Program-made: the position numbers and the translations under genes
Notes under the pieces: generated by a model
Seen by the model: only the letters and a program-made list of their open reading frames with translations
The model's database searches: none
What the model was told of the DNA's origin: nothing
Shown: piece by piece, positions 7,338 to 15,460 of the stretch
Layout: every line of letters begins with the position of its first letter
How positions within the stretch are numbered: the first letter of the stretch is position 1
Source of the DNA: Kaistella gelatinilytica
GTDB taxonomy: Bacteria > Bacteroidota > Bacteroidia > Flavobacteriales > Weeksellaceae
Assembly: GCF_015679325.1 (NCBI RefSeq)
Contig: NZ_JADPVI010000001.1
Coordinates: forward strand, 372,001 to 436,000
Direction of reading: 5' to 3'
DNA length: 64,000 bases

Positions 7338-8507
7338 TTGAAAAATAAATTTTTAAAATTCATTTCAAATCCCAAATATATATTTGGGATTTATCTGCTT
7401 GTATCGGTTTTGTCAGCAATTGCAAAATTCCGCGGCGGTCCAACGAAATATAATAATTATTTGATCTTCAAAAACGTTTTCTATAATACGATCAGCGAGA
7501 ATAATATTTACCTTCGGTATCCCGAAGTTCATCTGGATTCCAATCATTACGGCGTATTTTTTAGTTTACTCATAGCTCCTTTTGCGATGTTTCCCGATTG
7601 GTTAGGAATGCCTCTTTGGAATGTAGCGAATACTTTGGTTTTTCTTTTTGCGATTCATAAACTTCCTTTTTCTAATCAGAAAAAAGCCTTTTTTGCGTGG
7701 CTCTGTTTGCAGGAATTTATCACAGCTGCAGTGAGTTTGCAATTTAATATCGCTTTAACAGGATTGTTAATATTGTCTGCAATTTATATTTATGAAAGAA
7801 AAGAAACCCAGTCGGCTTTTGCGATAATGATCGGTTTTTTTGTAAAACTATATGGGATTGCTGGACTTTCCGCCTTCTTTTTTGTAAAGAATAAATTAAA
7901 ATTTATTTTAGCATTAATAGGATTCGGAATTTTGTTTTTTGTTTTGCCAATGTTGCTTTCGAGCTATCATTTCGGAATTCAGTCTTATGCAGATTGGTTT
8001 CTGTCATTGTCCGAAAAAAATGTATCGAATCAGGTTTTAGGAAATCGACAGGATTTTTCTTTGATGGGAATTGTAAGAAGAGTTTTAGGTGATGCATCGA
8101 TTTCTAACCTTACTTTTTTACTTCCGGGAATGTTCGTTTTCGCACTTCCTTATTTAAGGATCAAGCAATACAAAAACCTTCCGTTTCAACTCTTGATTTT
8201 ATCCTCAACGCTTTTATTTATTGTGCTTTTTAGTTCTGGATCAGAATCTCCCACGTATATTATTGCAGTTGCTGGTGTGATGATCTGGTTTATTATTCAG
8301 AAAGAAAAAACACCTTTAGTAATTGGATTGTTGATTTTTGTCATTATTTTAACTTGCTTTTCCTTCTCAGATCTATTTCCGAAATTCATCAAAGAAAATT
8401 ATGTCATTAAATATTCTCTAAAAGCCTTACCTTGTTGTTTCGTTTGGTTCAGAGTAATTTACGAACTCCTGACCAAAGATTTTCAAAAAGATTATAAATT
8501 AGATTAA
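7338..8507 (+). CDS. Polytopic membrane protein, GT87/DUF2029-like glycosyltransferase
   Basis: 389 residues with about ten transmembrane helices and a TTG start (7338-7340); no ATG lies upstream in frame within the short gap to dapD, and the signal-anchor helix starts at about residue 14. The early periplasmic loop YLRYPEVHLDSNHYGVFFS resembles the first loop of DUF2029 (GT87) polyprenol-phosphate-sugar-dependent mannosyltransferases, which carries the catalytic Asp in a similar position. It is the first gene of a three-gene unit with a GT2 and a GT4 enzyme (gaps of 2 bases), suggesting lipid-linked sugar made by the next gene is its donor. The target glycan is unknown. Function is inferred from topology and context. 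Confidence 0.65.
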   Translation: MKNKFLKFISNPKYIFGIYLLVSVLSAIAKFRGGPTKYNNYLIFKNVFYNTISENNIYLRYPEVHLDSNHYGVFFSLLIAPFAMFPDWLGMPLWNVANTLVFLFAIHKLPFSNQKKAFFAWLCLQEFITAAVSLQFNIALTGLLILSAIYIYERKETQSAFAIMIGFFVKLYGIAGLSAFFFVKNKLKFILALIGFGILFFVLPMLLSSYHFGIQSYADWFLSLSEKNVSNQVLGNRQDFSLMGIVRRVLGDASISNLTFLLPGMFVFALPYLRIKQYKNLPFQLLILSSTLLFIVLFSSGSESPTYIIAVAGVMIWFIIQKEKTPLVIGLLIFVIILTCFSFSDLFPKFIKENYVIKYSLKALPCCFVWFRVIYELLTKDFQKDYKLD

Positions 8508-8509
8508 AA

Positions 8510-9439
8510 GTGAAGAAAATTTCCATCGTCATTCCCGCTCATAATGAAGAAGGCAATATTCTTTTGATCCATCAGAGAATCAAAGAAGTTTTTTCTAAAC
8601 TCGAAAATTACCGTTTTGAAATAATTTTCGTCAATGATGGAAGTCGGGATCAAACTCAAGCGAAATTAGAAGAATTAGCAAACCAGTTTGAGGAAGTAAA
8701 GTTTATAGAGTTTTCCCGAAATTTTGGTCATCAACCTGCCGTAAAAGCTGGTATGGACCTTTCCTACGGAAACGCTGTAATATCGATGGATGCTGATTTG
8801 CAACATCCACCAGAATTGATTCCGGAAATGATCAAAAAGTGGGAAGAAGGATTTGATATCATTTATACGATACGAACTTATCCTAAACAGATCTCTGCTT
8901 TTAAGAGAAAAACTTCGTCTTTATATTACAAATTTTTATCTGCTATTTCCGATGTTAATCTTGCAGAAGGCGGCGGTTCTGATTTTAGATTAATGGATGC
9001 TTCCGTCGTAGATGTTGTTCGCAATATGAATGAAGCTGATATATTTCTTCGTGGCTTATCTAACTGGATGGGTTTCAGACGAGCCGGAATTCGTTTTACA
9101 GCTGGTGAACGCGCCTTTGGAGAAAGCAGTTATGATCTTAAGAAAATGATGAAGTTTGCTTTCACAGGAATAACAGCTTTCAGCGTAAAACCATTGTATT
9201 TAGCGGCGTATCTTGGCTTCATCTTTTCTATTTTTTCTATCATCGGATATGGGATTTATGTTATTCATTCTTTTATTTCGCAGACCGAAATTTCAGGTTG
9301 GGCTTCCTTAATTATGACCGTCGTTTTCTTTGGAGGACTCCAGTTAATTATCCTCGGGATTATAGGAATTTATCTGGGGAAAATTTTTAAACAGGTAAAA
9401 GAACGACCGAATTATATCATCCGTTCTAAAAATTTCTAA
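8510..9439 (+). CDS. GT2 polyprenol-phosphate glycosyltransferase (GtrB/DPM1-like)
   Basis: 309 residues, GTG start at 8510, two bases after the preceding stop. The GT2 domain (1-about 215) shows ISIVIPAHNEEGNI, VNDGSRDQT, and the metal-binding DADLQHP motif, as well as FSRNFGHQPAVKAG, a signature of polyprenyl-phosphate glucosyl/mannosyltransferases (GtrB, ArnC, DPM1). Two C-terminal transmembrane helices (about 235-260 and 270-295) are as in GtrB. It should load a sugar from a nucleotide donor onto undecaprenyl phosphate at the cytoplasmic face. Context suggests that the upstream GT87-like protein uses this lipid-linked sugar. The sugar cannot be told from sequence. Confidence 0.85.
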   Translation: MKKISIVIPAHNEEGNILLIHQRIKEVFSKLENYRFEIIFVNDGSRDQTQAKLEELANQFEEVKFIEFSRNFGHQPAVKAGMDLSYGNAVISMDADLQHPPELIPEMIKKWEEGFDIIYTIRTYPKQISAFKRKTSSLYYKFLSAISDVNLAEGGGSDFRLMDASVVDVVRNMNEADIFLRGLSNWMGFRRAGIRFTAGERAFGESSYDLKKMMKFAFTGITAFSVKPLYLAAYLGFIFSIFSIIGYGIYVIHSFISQTEISGWASLIMTVVFFGGLQLIILGIIGIYLGKIFKQVKERPNYIIRSKNF

Positions 9440-9441
9440 AG

Positions 9442-10539
9442 ATGAAAATTGCTTTTGATGGAAAACGTTTTTTCAATAACAGCTCAGGTTTAGGAAACTA
9501 TTCCCGCGATCTGGTCCGGATTTTAGCGACTTATTTTCCTGAAAATAAATTTGTACTTTTTAATAAAAATCAATCAGAAAAAGGCATCGATATTCTAAAA
9601 CTTCCCAGTGTTTCATTTGTCGAAACTTCGAAAGGGAATTTTTCCCGACAGTTATTAATGGGAAAAGATGCACAACAGAACGATGCTGATATTTTCCACG
9701 GACTTTCCGGCGAACTGCCATTAAAATGGAATGATAAACCTATAAAAAAAGTTGTCACCATTCATGATTTAATCTTCCTCAGATTTCCCCAATATTATTC
9801 TTTCTTTGATAGGAAAATCCATTTCTGGAAGTTCAAAAAAGCTGCGGAACAGGCAGATTTAATTATTGCCATTTCTGAACAGACGAAGCGAGATATTATT
9901 CAGTTTTTAAAAGTTGCGGAGGATAAAATCAAAGTTATTTACCAGGGTTGTCATCAAGCCTTTAAAGAAGAACAAAACGAACACTTTATCAATTCAGTTA
10001 ATGTAAAATACAAGCTTCCAGAGAGATTTATTTTAAATGTTGGAACGATCGAGGAGAGAAAGAATTTATTGAATATCGTAAAAGCCATTAACGGAACCGA
10101 AATTCCATTAATTGTAATCGGTAAAAAAACAAAATATTTTAAAAAAGTTCAGAAATTTTTAAGAAGGAATAAATTAAATAAACAAGTTTGTTTTTTAGAA
10201 AATGTTTCGATGGACGAGCTTGCCGTGATTTATAAACTCGCAGATATTTTTGTTTATCCAAGTTTATTTGAAGGTTTTGGAATTCCCGTAATCGAAGCTT
10301 TATTTTCAAAAACTCCTGTTATCACAAGTAATGTAAGTTGTCTTCCGGAAGCGGGCGGAAAAGATTCGGTTTATGTAGATCCTTACAATTTTGAAGATAT
10401 AAAAGCTAAGATCTTATTTCTGTGGAACAATGAATCGGAAAGAAGGCGAAGAGCTGAAAAGAGTTTAGAATTCATTCAAAAATTTAATGACGATAAAATT
10501 TCCAATGAATTGATGCAAGCTTACGAAAGCATTTTGTAA
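9442..10539 (+). CDS. GT4-family glycosyltransferase
   Basis: 365 residues, GT-B fold. The N-terminal acceptor domain starts MKIAFDGKRFFNNSSGLGNYSRDL, a glycine-rich loop typical of GT4 mannosyl/rhamnosyltransferases. The C-terminal donor domain shows ILNVGTIEERKN and the donor-site E(x7)E region SLFEGFGIPVIEAL at about 272-285, followed by PVITSNVSCLPEAGG. It uses a nucleotide sugar donor, retaining mechanism, probably in the cytoplasm. It is third in the operon beginning at 7338 and probably adds to the same surface glycan or exopolysaccharide. The acceptor is unknown. Confidence 0.85.
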   Translation: MKIAFDGKRFFNNSSGLGNYSRDLVRILATYFPENKFVLFNKNQSEKGIDILKLPSVSFVETSKGNFSRQLLMGKDAQQNDADIFHGLSGELPLKWNDKPIKKVVTIHDLIFLRFPQYYSFFDRKIHFWKFKKAAEQADLIIAISEQTKRDIIQFLKVAEDKIKVIYQGCHQAFKEEQNEHFINSVNVKYKLPERFILNVGTIEERKNLLNIVKAINGTEIPLIVIGKKTKYFKKVQKFLRRNKLNKQVCFLENVSMDELAVIYKLADIFVYPSLFEGFGIPVIEALFSKTPVITSNVSCLPEAGGKDSVYVDPYNFEDIKAKILFLWNNESERRRRAEKSLEFIQKFNDDKISNELMQAYESIL

Positions 10540-10599
10540 TTTAGTTTTGGTAAAAAATTCTTTTTCCAATTCAAAAATTAAAATCTTTATTCAAAAGTT

Positions 10600-11397
10600 A
10601 TGGATGAACCTAAAGATATTTCGATTCAACCTTTAGACTTTAATCAATTCAAAGAGAAATATGGAACCGATATTTCTAATAAAAATGAAATTTTAAAGTT
10701 GTTGAAAAATGATATTGAAGAGCTTGCTAATTTTGCAATAGCTCCTTATTTTTGGTTTGTTTCGAGCAAAGATTTGCAGGTTTTAGACAGTAGCGACAAT
10801 ATTCATCAACTAACGCCATTTGGAAAAGATGAATGGAAAAAACATTATCCCAATTTTTTGCAGCACATCATTCCACCAGAAGATTTCAGTTACTTTTTTG
10901 GTGCTACAGATTTTATGGTTGATTTTCTTGAAAAAGCAGATCAGAACGAGAAAAAATATTTGAAGTTCAGTATCTACTGTAGAATGCAGGATAAAAATAA
11001 AATGTTGCGGTGGGTTGTTTTTCAGTTCCCCAAAATTATTTATGATGACTTTGGTAAATCACTTGCCGGCTTAGTTTGCATCACAGATCTTGGTGCTTTT
11101 GAAATTGTGAATAAGCCGAGAATGACCATTATGAATACAAAAAATAAGAAAAACCCTTATTATTTGGCGGTCGTCGACCAAAAGAAAATTGAGAATTTAG
11201 ATATTCCTCATATCACAAAAAGAGAACGGGAGATCTTAGTGTGTGTAATCAATGGTTTAAAAACGCCGGAGATCGCCGAAAAACTTTTTATTTCTTATCA
11301 CACCGTGGAAAATCATAAACGGAATCTTCGTACAAAAACGCAATGCAGAACTTCTGGTGAGCTGGTAAACTATGTTCTTCAAAACCAATTGATGTAA
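10600..11397 (+). CDS. LuxR-family transcriptional regulator with PAS-like N-terminal domain
   Basis: 265 residues. The C-terminal 62 residues form a LuxR/GerE helix-turn-helix (ITKREREILVCVINGLKTPEIAEKLFISYHTVENHKRNL). The N-terminal 190 residues have a PAS-like feel (YFWFVSSKDLQVLDSSDNIHQL ... EDFSYFFGA ... YCRMQDKNKMLRWVVFQFPKIIYD ... LVCITDLGAFE); no phosphoacceptor Asp receiver domain is seen. Proteins of this make-up are common in Chryseobacterium as orphan regulators, ligand unknown. It lies 60 bases after the glycosyltransferase operon on the same strand, and could regulate it, though nothing in the sequence shows this. Confidence 0.8.
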   Translation: MDEPKDISIQPLDFNQFKEKYGTDISNKNEILKLLKNDIEELANFAIAPYFWFVSSKDLQVLDSSDNIHQLTPFGKDEWKKHYPNFLQHIIPPEDFSYFFGATDFMVDFLEKADQNEKKYLKFSIYCRMQDKNKMLRWVVFQFPKIIYDDFGKSLAGLVCITDLGAFEIVNKPRMTIMNTKNKKNPYYLAVVDQKKIENLDIPHITKREREILVCVINGLKTPEIAEKLFISYHTVENHKRNLRTKTQCRTSGELVNYVLQNQLM

Positions 11398-11473
11398 ATA
11401 ATCGATTTACTAGCTTGTTTTTTTGTGTTATCTCGCAAGTTCTCCCAAATAGACTTTCAATATAATTTTGTAC

Positions 11474-12673
11474 TCATTTTATCACCTTAAATTCAACCCT
11501 TCGATTTTGCATTTTATCTTTTTCAGAAGAATTTTCGTTTAAAGGTTCAGATGCTCCTTTGCCAAAAGTTTCTAATATTGATGCCGAAATTTTGAATTTA
11601 GTTTTAAAATAATCTGCAACTGCTTTTGAACGGTTTTCCGAAAGTTTTTGATTATCAGCATCTTTCCCCACATTATCGGTATGACCGGTTATACTTATGT
11701 TCACCTTTGGATTTTCTCTTAAAACATTTCCCAGTTCGTCTAAAATTTTAAAACTTGAGGGTTTAATGATTGTTTTGTTGGTGTCAAATAATATATCAGT
11801 CGTGCTAAAACTTCCGTTTTCCAAAAGTTGATGCCGAAGATCTTCTCCTGCTTCTGCCAGTTTAATATTAGAAATGAACAGTTTATCATTAGAATTCTTA
11901 TAAGTTCCAATGAAGAAAATTACCTGATTGTAATTCACGTCGCCAAACGCGGAGGGCAGATCCCAAAATTTCTTACCATCAACATACATTCTGAAGCGCG
12001 ATTTTTGTCGCCAAACCTGCACGTGAACTGTTTTATTGTTTTTGCTAAAAACCGGAACATCAACTTTATTTTTGATAAATTCTTTCTTGTCTGCAATTAC
12101 AAAAACTTCGCTTCGGCCGCTTCCGGACAAGGAACTTGCTGGATGAATATTAAAAATAACTGCTTCTTTGCGCTTCAGTGTGGTGTTCCAAATTTGATCG
12201 ATCTTGGTTTTTTTCTCCGTAAAAACAACTTGCAGTGGAGTGGAATAGAAATTATAATTATCAGTGGTAGTAACATCAAATTCGAAGGTGAAATTTTCCG
12301 GAAGCTGCGTTAATTTAATTGGTGTAAAACTTCCTTTATCAGAAAGCTGCAGCCATTTTTTATTATTAATGGTTTTAATTTCTCCACTGCTGTTCGTGAA
12401 CCATTCAACTGGAAAATCGCCTTCTGCATCATTCCTGAAATTTTCTTCAAACAATACTTTTGTGCCCGATATAAAATCTGAATTTTGTGCTGAGGATTTT
12501 CCACCTGACCTGGAGTCTTCGGAGGAATCTGGTTTTTCGTTTGTTCTATTGTACACTTTTTTCTCAAAAGCTTTTTCTGTAGAATTCTGGGCCTTTTTAC
12601 CGAGGTTGTTAGTGATCTGAGAGTAAGAAAAAGTAAAAAGAAAAACGAAAAGTGTTGTTATTAATATCTTCAT
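11474..12673 (-). CDS. OmpA-family outer-membrane protein
   Basis: 399 residues. Sec signal peptide (1-19, ending TFSYSQ), then a low-complexity Ser/Lys/Glu segment to about 65. A beta-sandwich region resembling laminin-G/concanavalin-type domains spans about 70-270 (FEENFRNDAEGDFPVEWFTNSSG, VHVQVWRQKSRFRMYVDGKK). A C-terminal OmpA peptidoglycan-binding domain spans about 290-399 (ILFDTNKTIIKPSSFKILDELG, ISITGHTDNVGKDADNQKLSENR, NRRVEFKV), holding the conserved Asp and Arg that grip diaminopimelate. It probably links the cell wall to the outer membrane or its surface. It is convergent with the LuxR gene. No beta-barrel is evident, so the outer-membrane attachment is unclear. Confidence 0.87.
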   Translation of the reverse strand: MKILITTLFVFLFTFSYSQITNNLGKKAQNSTEKAFEKKVYNRTNEKPDSSEDSRSGGKSSAQNSDFISGTKVLFEENFRNDAEGDFPVEWFTNSSGEIKTINNKKWLQLSDKGSFTPIKLTQLPENFTFEFDVTTTDNYNFYSTPLQVVFTEKKTKIDQIWNTTLKRKEAVIFNIHPASSLSGSGRSEVFVIADKKEFIKNKVDVPVFSKNNKTVHVQVWRQKSRFRMYVDGKKFWDLPSAFGDVNYNQVIFFIGTYKNSNDKLFISNIKLAEAGEDLRHQLLENGSFSTTDILFDTNKTIIKPSSFKILDELGNVLRENPKVNISITGHTDNVGKDADNQKLSENRSKAVADYFKTKFKISASILETFGKGASEPLNENSSEKDKMQNRRVEFKVIK

Positions 12674-12685
12674 GACGAGACTATT

Positions 12686-14077
12686 TTATTTTTTGATGAA
12701 TTTTTTCTGAACAGTTTTTCCATCCGTCAAAATTTCTAGATAATAAATTCCCACAGGAAGATTTTGAACGTTGATCGAGTTAATTTGTTCTTTTTCTTCC
12801 ATTACTATTTTACCACTTGCGTCGGTAATATTAACTTTCTTTATTTTAACATTACTATTATTTTGAATCATAAGTTTTGACTGTGCGGGATTCGGATAAA
12901 TAGTAAAATTGTTATCTCTACTATCTTCAACATTTAAAACTAAAACATTGCAGGTATTTACTACAGTAGGAATTGATTTATTGATCAAAGTGCCGTCGCC
13001 AAGTTGTCCGTACTCATTTTTTCCCCAGGTACTTATATAATTAAAAACAATAGACCCAACTGATTGTCCTAAAGAATAATACCCACCTGCAAAAAGATTC
13101 GTCCAGCTGTCCGAGGTTCCAATTTGTGTAGGAACTTTTTTATTGATCAAAGTATTATCTCCTAATTGTCCGTAAGTATTTTGTCCCCAAGTCCAGATCG
13201 TTCCCGTACCTTTTAATGCAGCGGAGTGAAAACCTGCTCCCGAAATTGAGAACCAGTTTGTATCTGTACCGATTTTTGTAGGGCTGGTTTTGTAAATAAT
13301 AGTATTATCGCCTAGCTGACCGAAATCGTTATTTCCCCATGCCCAGAGTGAACCATCACCTTTAATTGCAAGTGTATGAAGTCTACTGGCTTTTATTTTT
13401 TGAAAAGGAACTGCGGACGGAATTAAAACTGGTAAATACCTGATGATCAGAGTTCCGTCTCCTAATTGTCCCTGATCATTTTTCCCCCAAGCTCTGAGCG
13501 TTCCATCTAATTTCAATCCGAGTGAATGAACATAACCGGCGGAAATCGAAAGCCAGTCAGTATCTGTTCCCAGTTTTGTAGGCGCTTTCTTTGCGACAGT
13601 TGTTCCGTCGCCTAATTGACCTTGCGCATTGTCACCCCAAACCCATAAAGTACCATCAGTTTTCAAAGCTAAAGTGTGAATTCCTCCTGCCGAAACGCTA
13701 TCCCAATTTGTTGCGGTTCCGATCTGAACAGGAACATTGCTTGATACATTAGAATTATTTCCCAACTGGAAGAACGTGTTATTTCCCCATGCCCATAGTG
13801 TGCCATCAGTTTTAATTCCAAATGAGTGAATATCGCCTGCTTCAACTTTTGCCCAATTAGTTGCTGTTCCAATTTGAACTGGTAAACTTTTACTTACAGT
13901 TGTTCCATCGCCTAATTGGGAATATCCATTATTTCCCCAACCCCACAATGTACCATTTGATTTTATTGCGAGGACATGACCAAATCCCGCGGATATTTTT
14001 GTATAACACTGCGCGTTAATTTGAAGAACAAAAAATAAAGACAGAAAGAATATAGAGATTGTTTTCATGGTTTTCAT
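12686..14077 (-). CDS. RCC1-repeat secreted protein with T9SS sorting domain
   Basis: 463 residues from the Met at 14077; a Met three codons on (14068) is equally possible, and an in-frame ATG at 14110 would put a polar stretch before the signal peptide. Signal peptide MKTISIFFLSLFFVLQINAQ. Seven or so tandem RCC1 repeats (about 50 residues each: LWGWGNNGYSQLGDGTTV, LWAWGNNTFFQLGNNS, LWVWGDNAQGQLGDGT and so on) predict a beta-propeller. The C-terminal about 75 residues form a T9SS type A sorting domain (IYPNPAQSKLMI, ITDASGKIVM, LPVGIYYLEI, VQKKFIKK). Such propellers probably act as secreted binding modules; eukaryotic-style nucleotide exchange is not implied. It sits 12 bases upstream of the OmpA gene on the same strand, so co-transcription is likely. 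Confidence 0.87.
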   Translation of the reverse strand: MKTMKTISIFFLSLFFVLQINAQCYTKISAGFGHVLAIKSNGTLWGWGNNGYSQLGDGTTVSKSLPVQIGTATNWAKVEAGDIHSFGIKTDGTLWAWGNNTFFQLGNNSNVSSNVPVQIGTATNWDSVSAGGIHTLALKTDGTLWVWGDNAQGQLGDGTTVAKKAPTKLGTDTDWLSISAGYVHSLGLKLDGTLRAWGKNDQGQLGDGTLIIRYLPVLIPSAVPFQKIKASRLHTLAIKGDGSLWAWGNNDFGQLGDNTIIYKTSPTKIGTDTNWFSISGAGFHSAALKGTGTIWTWGQNTYGQLGDNTLINKKVPTQIGTSDSWTNLFAGGYYSLGQSVGSIVFNYISTWGKNEYGQLGDGTLINKSIPTVVNTCNVLVLNVEDSRDNNFTIYPNPAQSKLMIQNNSNVKIKKVNITDASGKIVMEEKEQINSINVQNLPVGIYYLEILTDGKTVQKKFIKK

Positions 14078-14373
14078 TTTTAAAAAAAACCAGTTAAGCT
14101 GTATTTCCATAGAAGGAAAAGATGATTAAATTAACTGGTAGTTTTCGTGGTTATTAGTTTTAACGTAAAAATCAATAAAAAAAAAGAATTAGAAAATAGT
14201 AGATATCTGTCATTTTTAAAGAAAAAATAGTAGCATAAAGTTTGAAATTTTTGCGAGTTGAACTAAAACATTTTTTAAAACTTAAATTTAAAATGTTACT
14301 ATTTTAAAAAAATTGTATAATTAAATTAAAATAATGGCGCTATTTTTCAATGACTTATGAGAAAATGAAAGAA

Positions 14374-14410
14374 TATATTTGCGTAGTAAAAAAATTATTA
14401 GATATATTTG
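14374..14410 (+). promoter_or_regulatory. Two tandem -7 boxes of the his operon
   Basis: TATATTTG occurs at 14374-14381 and again at 14403-14410; the second ends 15 bases before the leader-peptide ATG. The AT-rich stretch from 14078 to here has no gene I can support. Confidence 0.6.
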
Positions 14411-14425
14411 CAGAGTTATTATAAC

Positions 14426-14470
14426 ATGAAAAATACAATCGCTTTATTCCATCATCATCATCTCATCTAA
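14426..14470 (+). CDS. hisL: Histidine operon leader peptide
   Basis: A 14-codon ORF reads MKNTIALFHHHHLI and stops with TAA at 14468-14470. Four consecutive His codons (14450-14461) lie just before the first arm of the attenuator structure. As in enterobacterial hisL, ribosome stalling at these codons when charged tRNA-His is scarce would control folding of the RNA downstream. It is 122 bases upstream of hisG, preceded by a good -7 box. The symbol is used by analogy of role, not homology. Confidence 0.85.
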   Translation: MKNTIALFHHHHLI

Positions 14471-14548
14471 AGACGAGTTGATTTAATATGGTCCAAAGTG
14501 ACTACAAATAATAAAAACCGTCTGAACAGAGACGGTTTTTTTTTGTAT
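14462..14548 (+). promoter_or_regulatory. Transcription attenuator of the his operon
   Basis: Four arms can be read. A: CTCATCT (14462-14468). B: AGACGAG (14471-14477). C: CCGTCT (14518-14523). D: AGACGG (14530-14535). A:B can form a pause hairpin with one mismatch, B:C an antiterminator (AGACG with CGTCT), and C:D the terminator, whose full arms are 11 bp (14513-14523 / 14530-14540) followed by a T run to about 14545. B and D share the sequence AGACG and compete for C. This is the standard architecture of amino-acid attenuation. The B:C pairing is short, so the antiterminator is the least certain part. Confidence 0.75.
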
Positions 14549-14592
14549 TATGCATCAAATCATTTGTTCAGACCCAATCTTAAAATTGAAAC

Positions 14593-15450
14593 ATGAACAA
14601 GTTAAAAATTGCAATACAGAAAAGCGGACGTTTAAGCGAAAAGTCCCTGGAACTTTTAAAAGAATGTGGAATTAAAATTCCTGATTTTAAAAGCAAACTG
14701 AAAAATTCAGCCACCAACTTTCCTTTAGAAATTCTCTTTCTTCGCGACGATGATATCCCAAAATATGTAGAGCAAGGAATTGTAGATATTGGAATTATTG
14801 GAGAAAACGAAGTTTTGGAGCAGAATAAGAACGTAGATCTGGTACGCAAATTAGGTTTCGCCAGCTGCAGATTATCTTTGGCAATTCCGAAAGAGCAAGA
14901 ATACTCTGGTTTAAACTTTTTCGAAGGAAAAAAAATAGCCACTTCTTATCCTGCCATTGTAAAAAATTATTTTGAAAGTAAAAATATCAATACAGAAATT
15001 GTAGAGATTTCCGGCAGCGTGGAAATTGCGCCAAGTATTGGTTTAGCAGATACCGTCGCCGATTTGGTGAGTTCCGGAAGTACGCTTTTGCACAATGGTT
15101 TGAAAGAAGTAGAAGAAGTATTAAAAAGTGAAGCGGTTATTATTTCCAATAAAAATATTGCAGATGATGTATCCATCATATTAGAATCATTTTTGTTCCG
15201 AATTCAAGCCGTTATCAATTCCCGGGAGAACAAATACATTTTGTTAAACGCTCCGAACGATTCCATCGAAAAAATAATTGAAATTTTGCCAGGCATGAAA
15301 TCTCCAACGGTTTTACCTTTAGCAGAATCTGGATGGAGTAGTATTCATTCGGTTGTTCGGGAAAATGAATTCTGGAGAATTATCGATGAGTTGAAAAAGT
15401 TTGGGGCCGAAGGAATTTTGGTTATTCCAATTGAAAAAATGGTAATGTAA
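14593..15450 (+). CDS. hisG: ATP phosphoribosyltransferase HisG (long form)
   Basis: 285 residues, the length of the long, HisZ-independent form. It catalyses the first step of histidine synthesis, ATP plus PRPP to phosphoribosyl-ATP. The catalytic domain (1-about 210) opens with LKIAIQKSGRLSEKSLELLKECG and carries the PRPP loop DLVSSGSTLLHNGL (around 155-170). The C-terminal about 75 residues form the ACT-like regulatory domain (PGMKSPTVLPLAESGWSSIHSVV) where histidine binds, so the enzyme is probably feedback inhibited. It is the first structural gene of the operon, 44 bases after the attenuator. Confidence 0.95.
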   Translation: MNKLKIAIQKSGRLSEKSLELLKECGIKIPDFKSKLKNSATNFPLEILFLRDDDIPKYVEQGIVDIGIIGENEVLEQNKNVDLVRKLGFASCRLSLAIPKEQEYSGLNFFEGKKIATSYPAIVKNYFESKNINTEIVEISGSVEIAPSIGLADTVADLVSSGSTLLHNGLKEVEEVLKSEAVIISNKNIADDVSIILESFLFRIQAVINSRENKYILLNAPNDSIEKIIEILPGMKSPTVLPLAESGWSSIHSVVRENEFWRIIDELKKFGAEGILVIPIEKMVM

Positions 15451-15460
15451 TTTAAGGAAA

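Noticed and set aside
11828-12620. Plus-strand ORFs of 161 and 118 residues
   Set aside because: Antisense to the OmpA-family gene; no motif, promoter or domain.
12686-14077. RCC1 protein as a eukaryotic-type nucleotide exchange factor
   Set aside because: Signal peptide and T9SS sorting domain place it outside the cell; the repeats show only the propeller fold.
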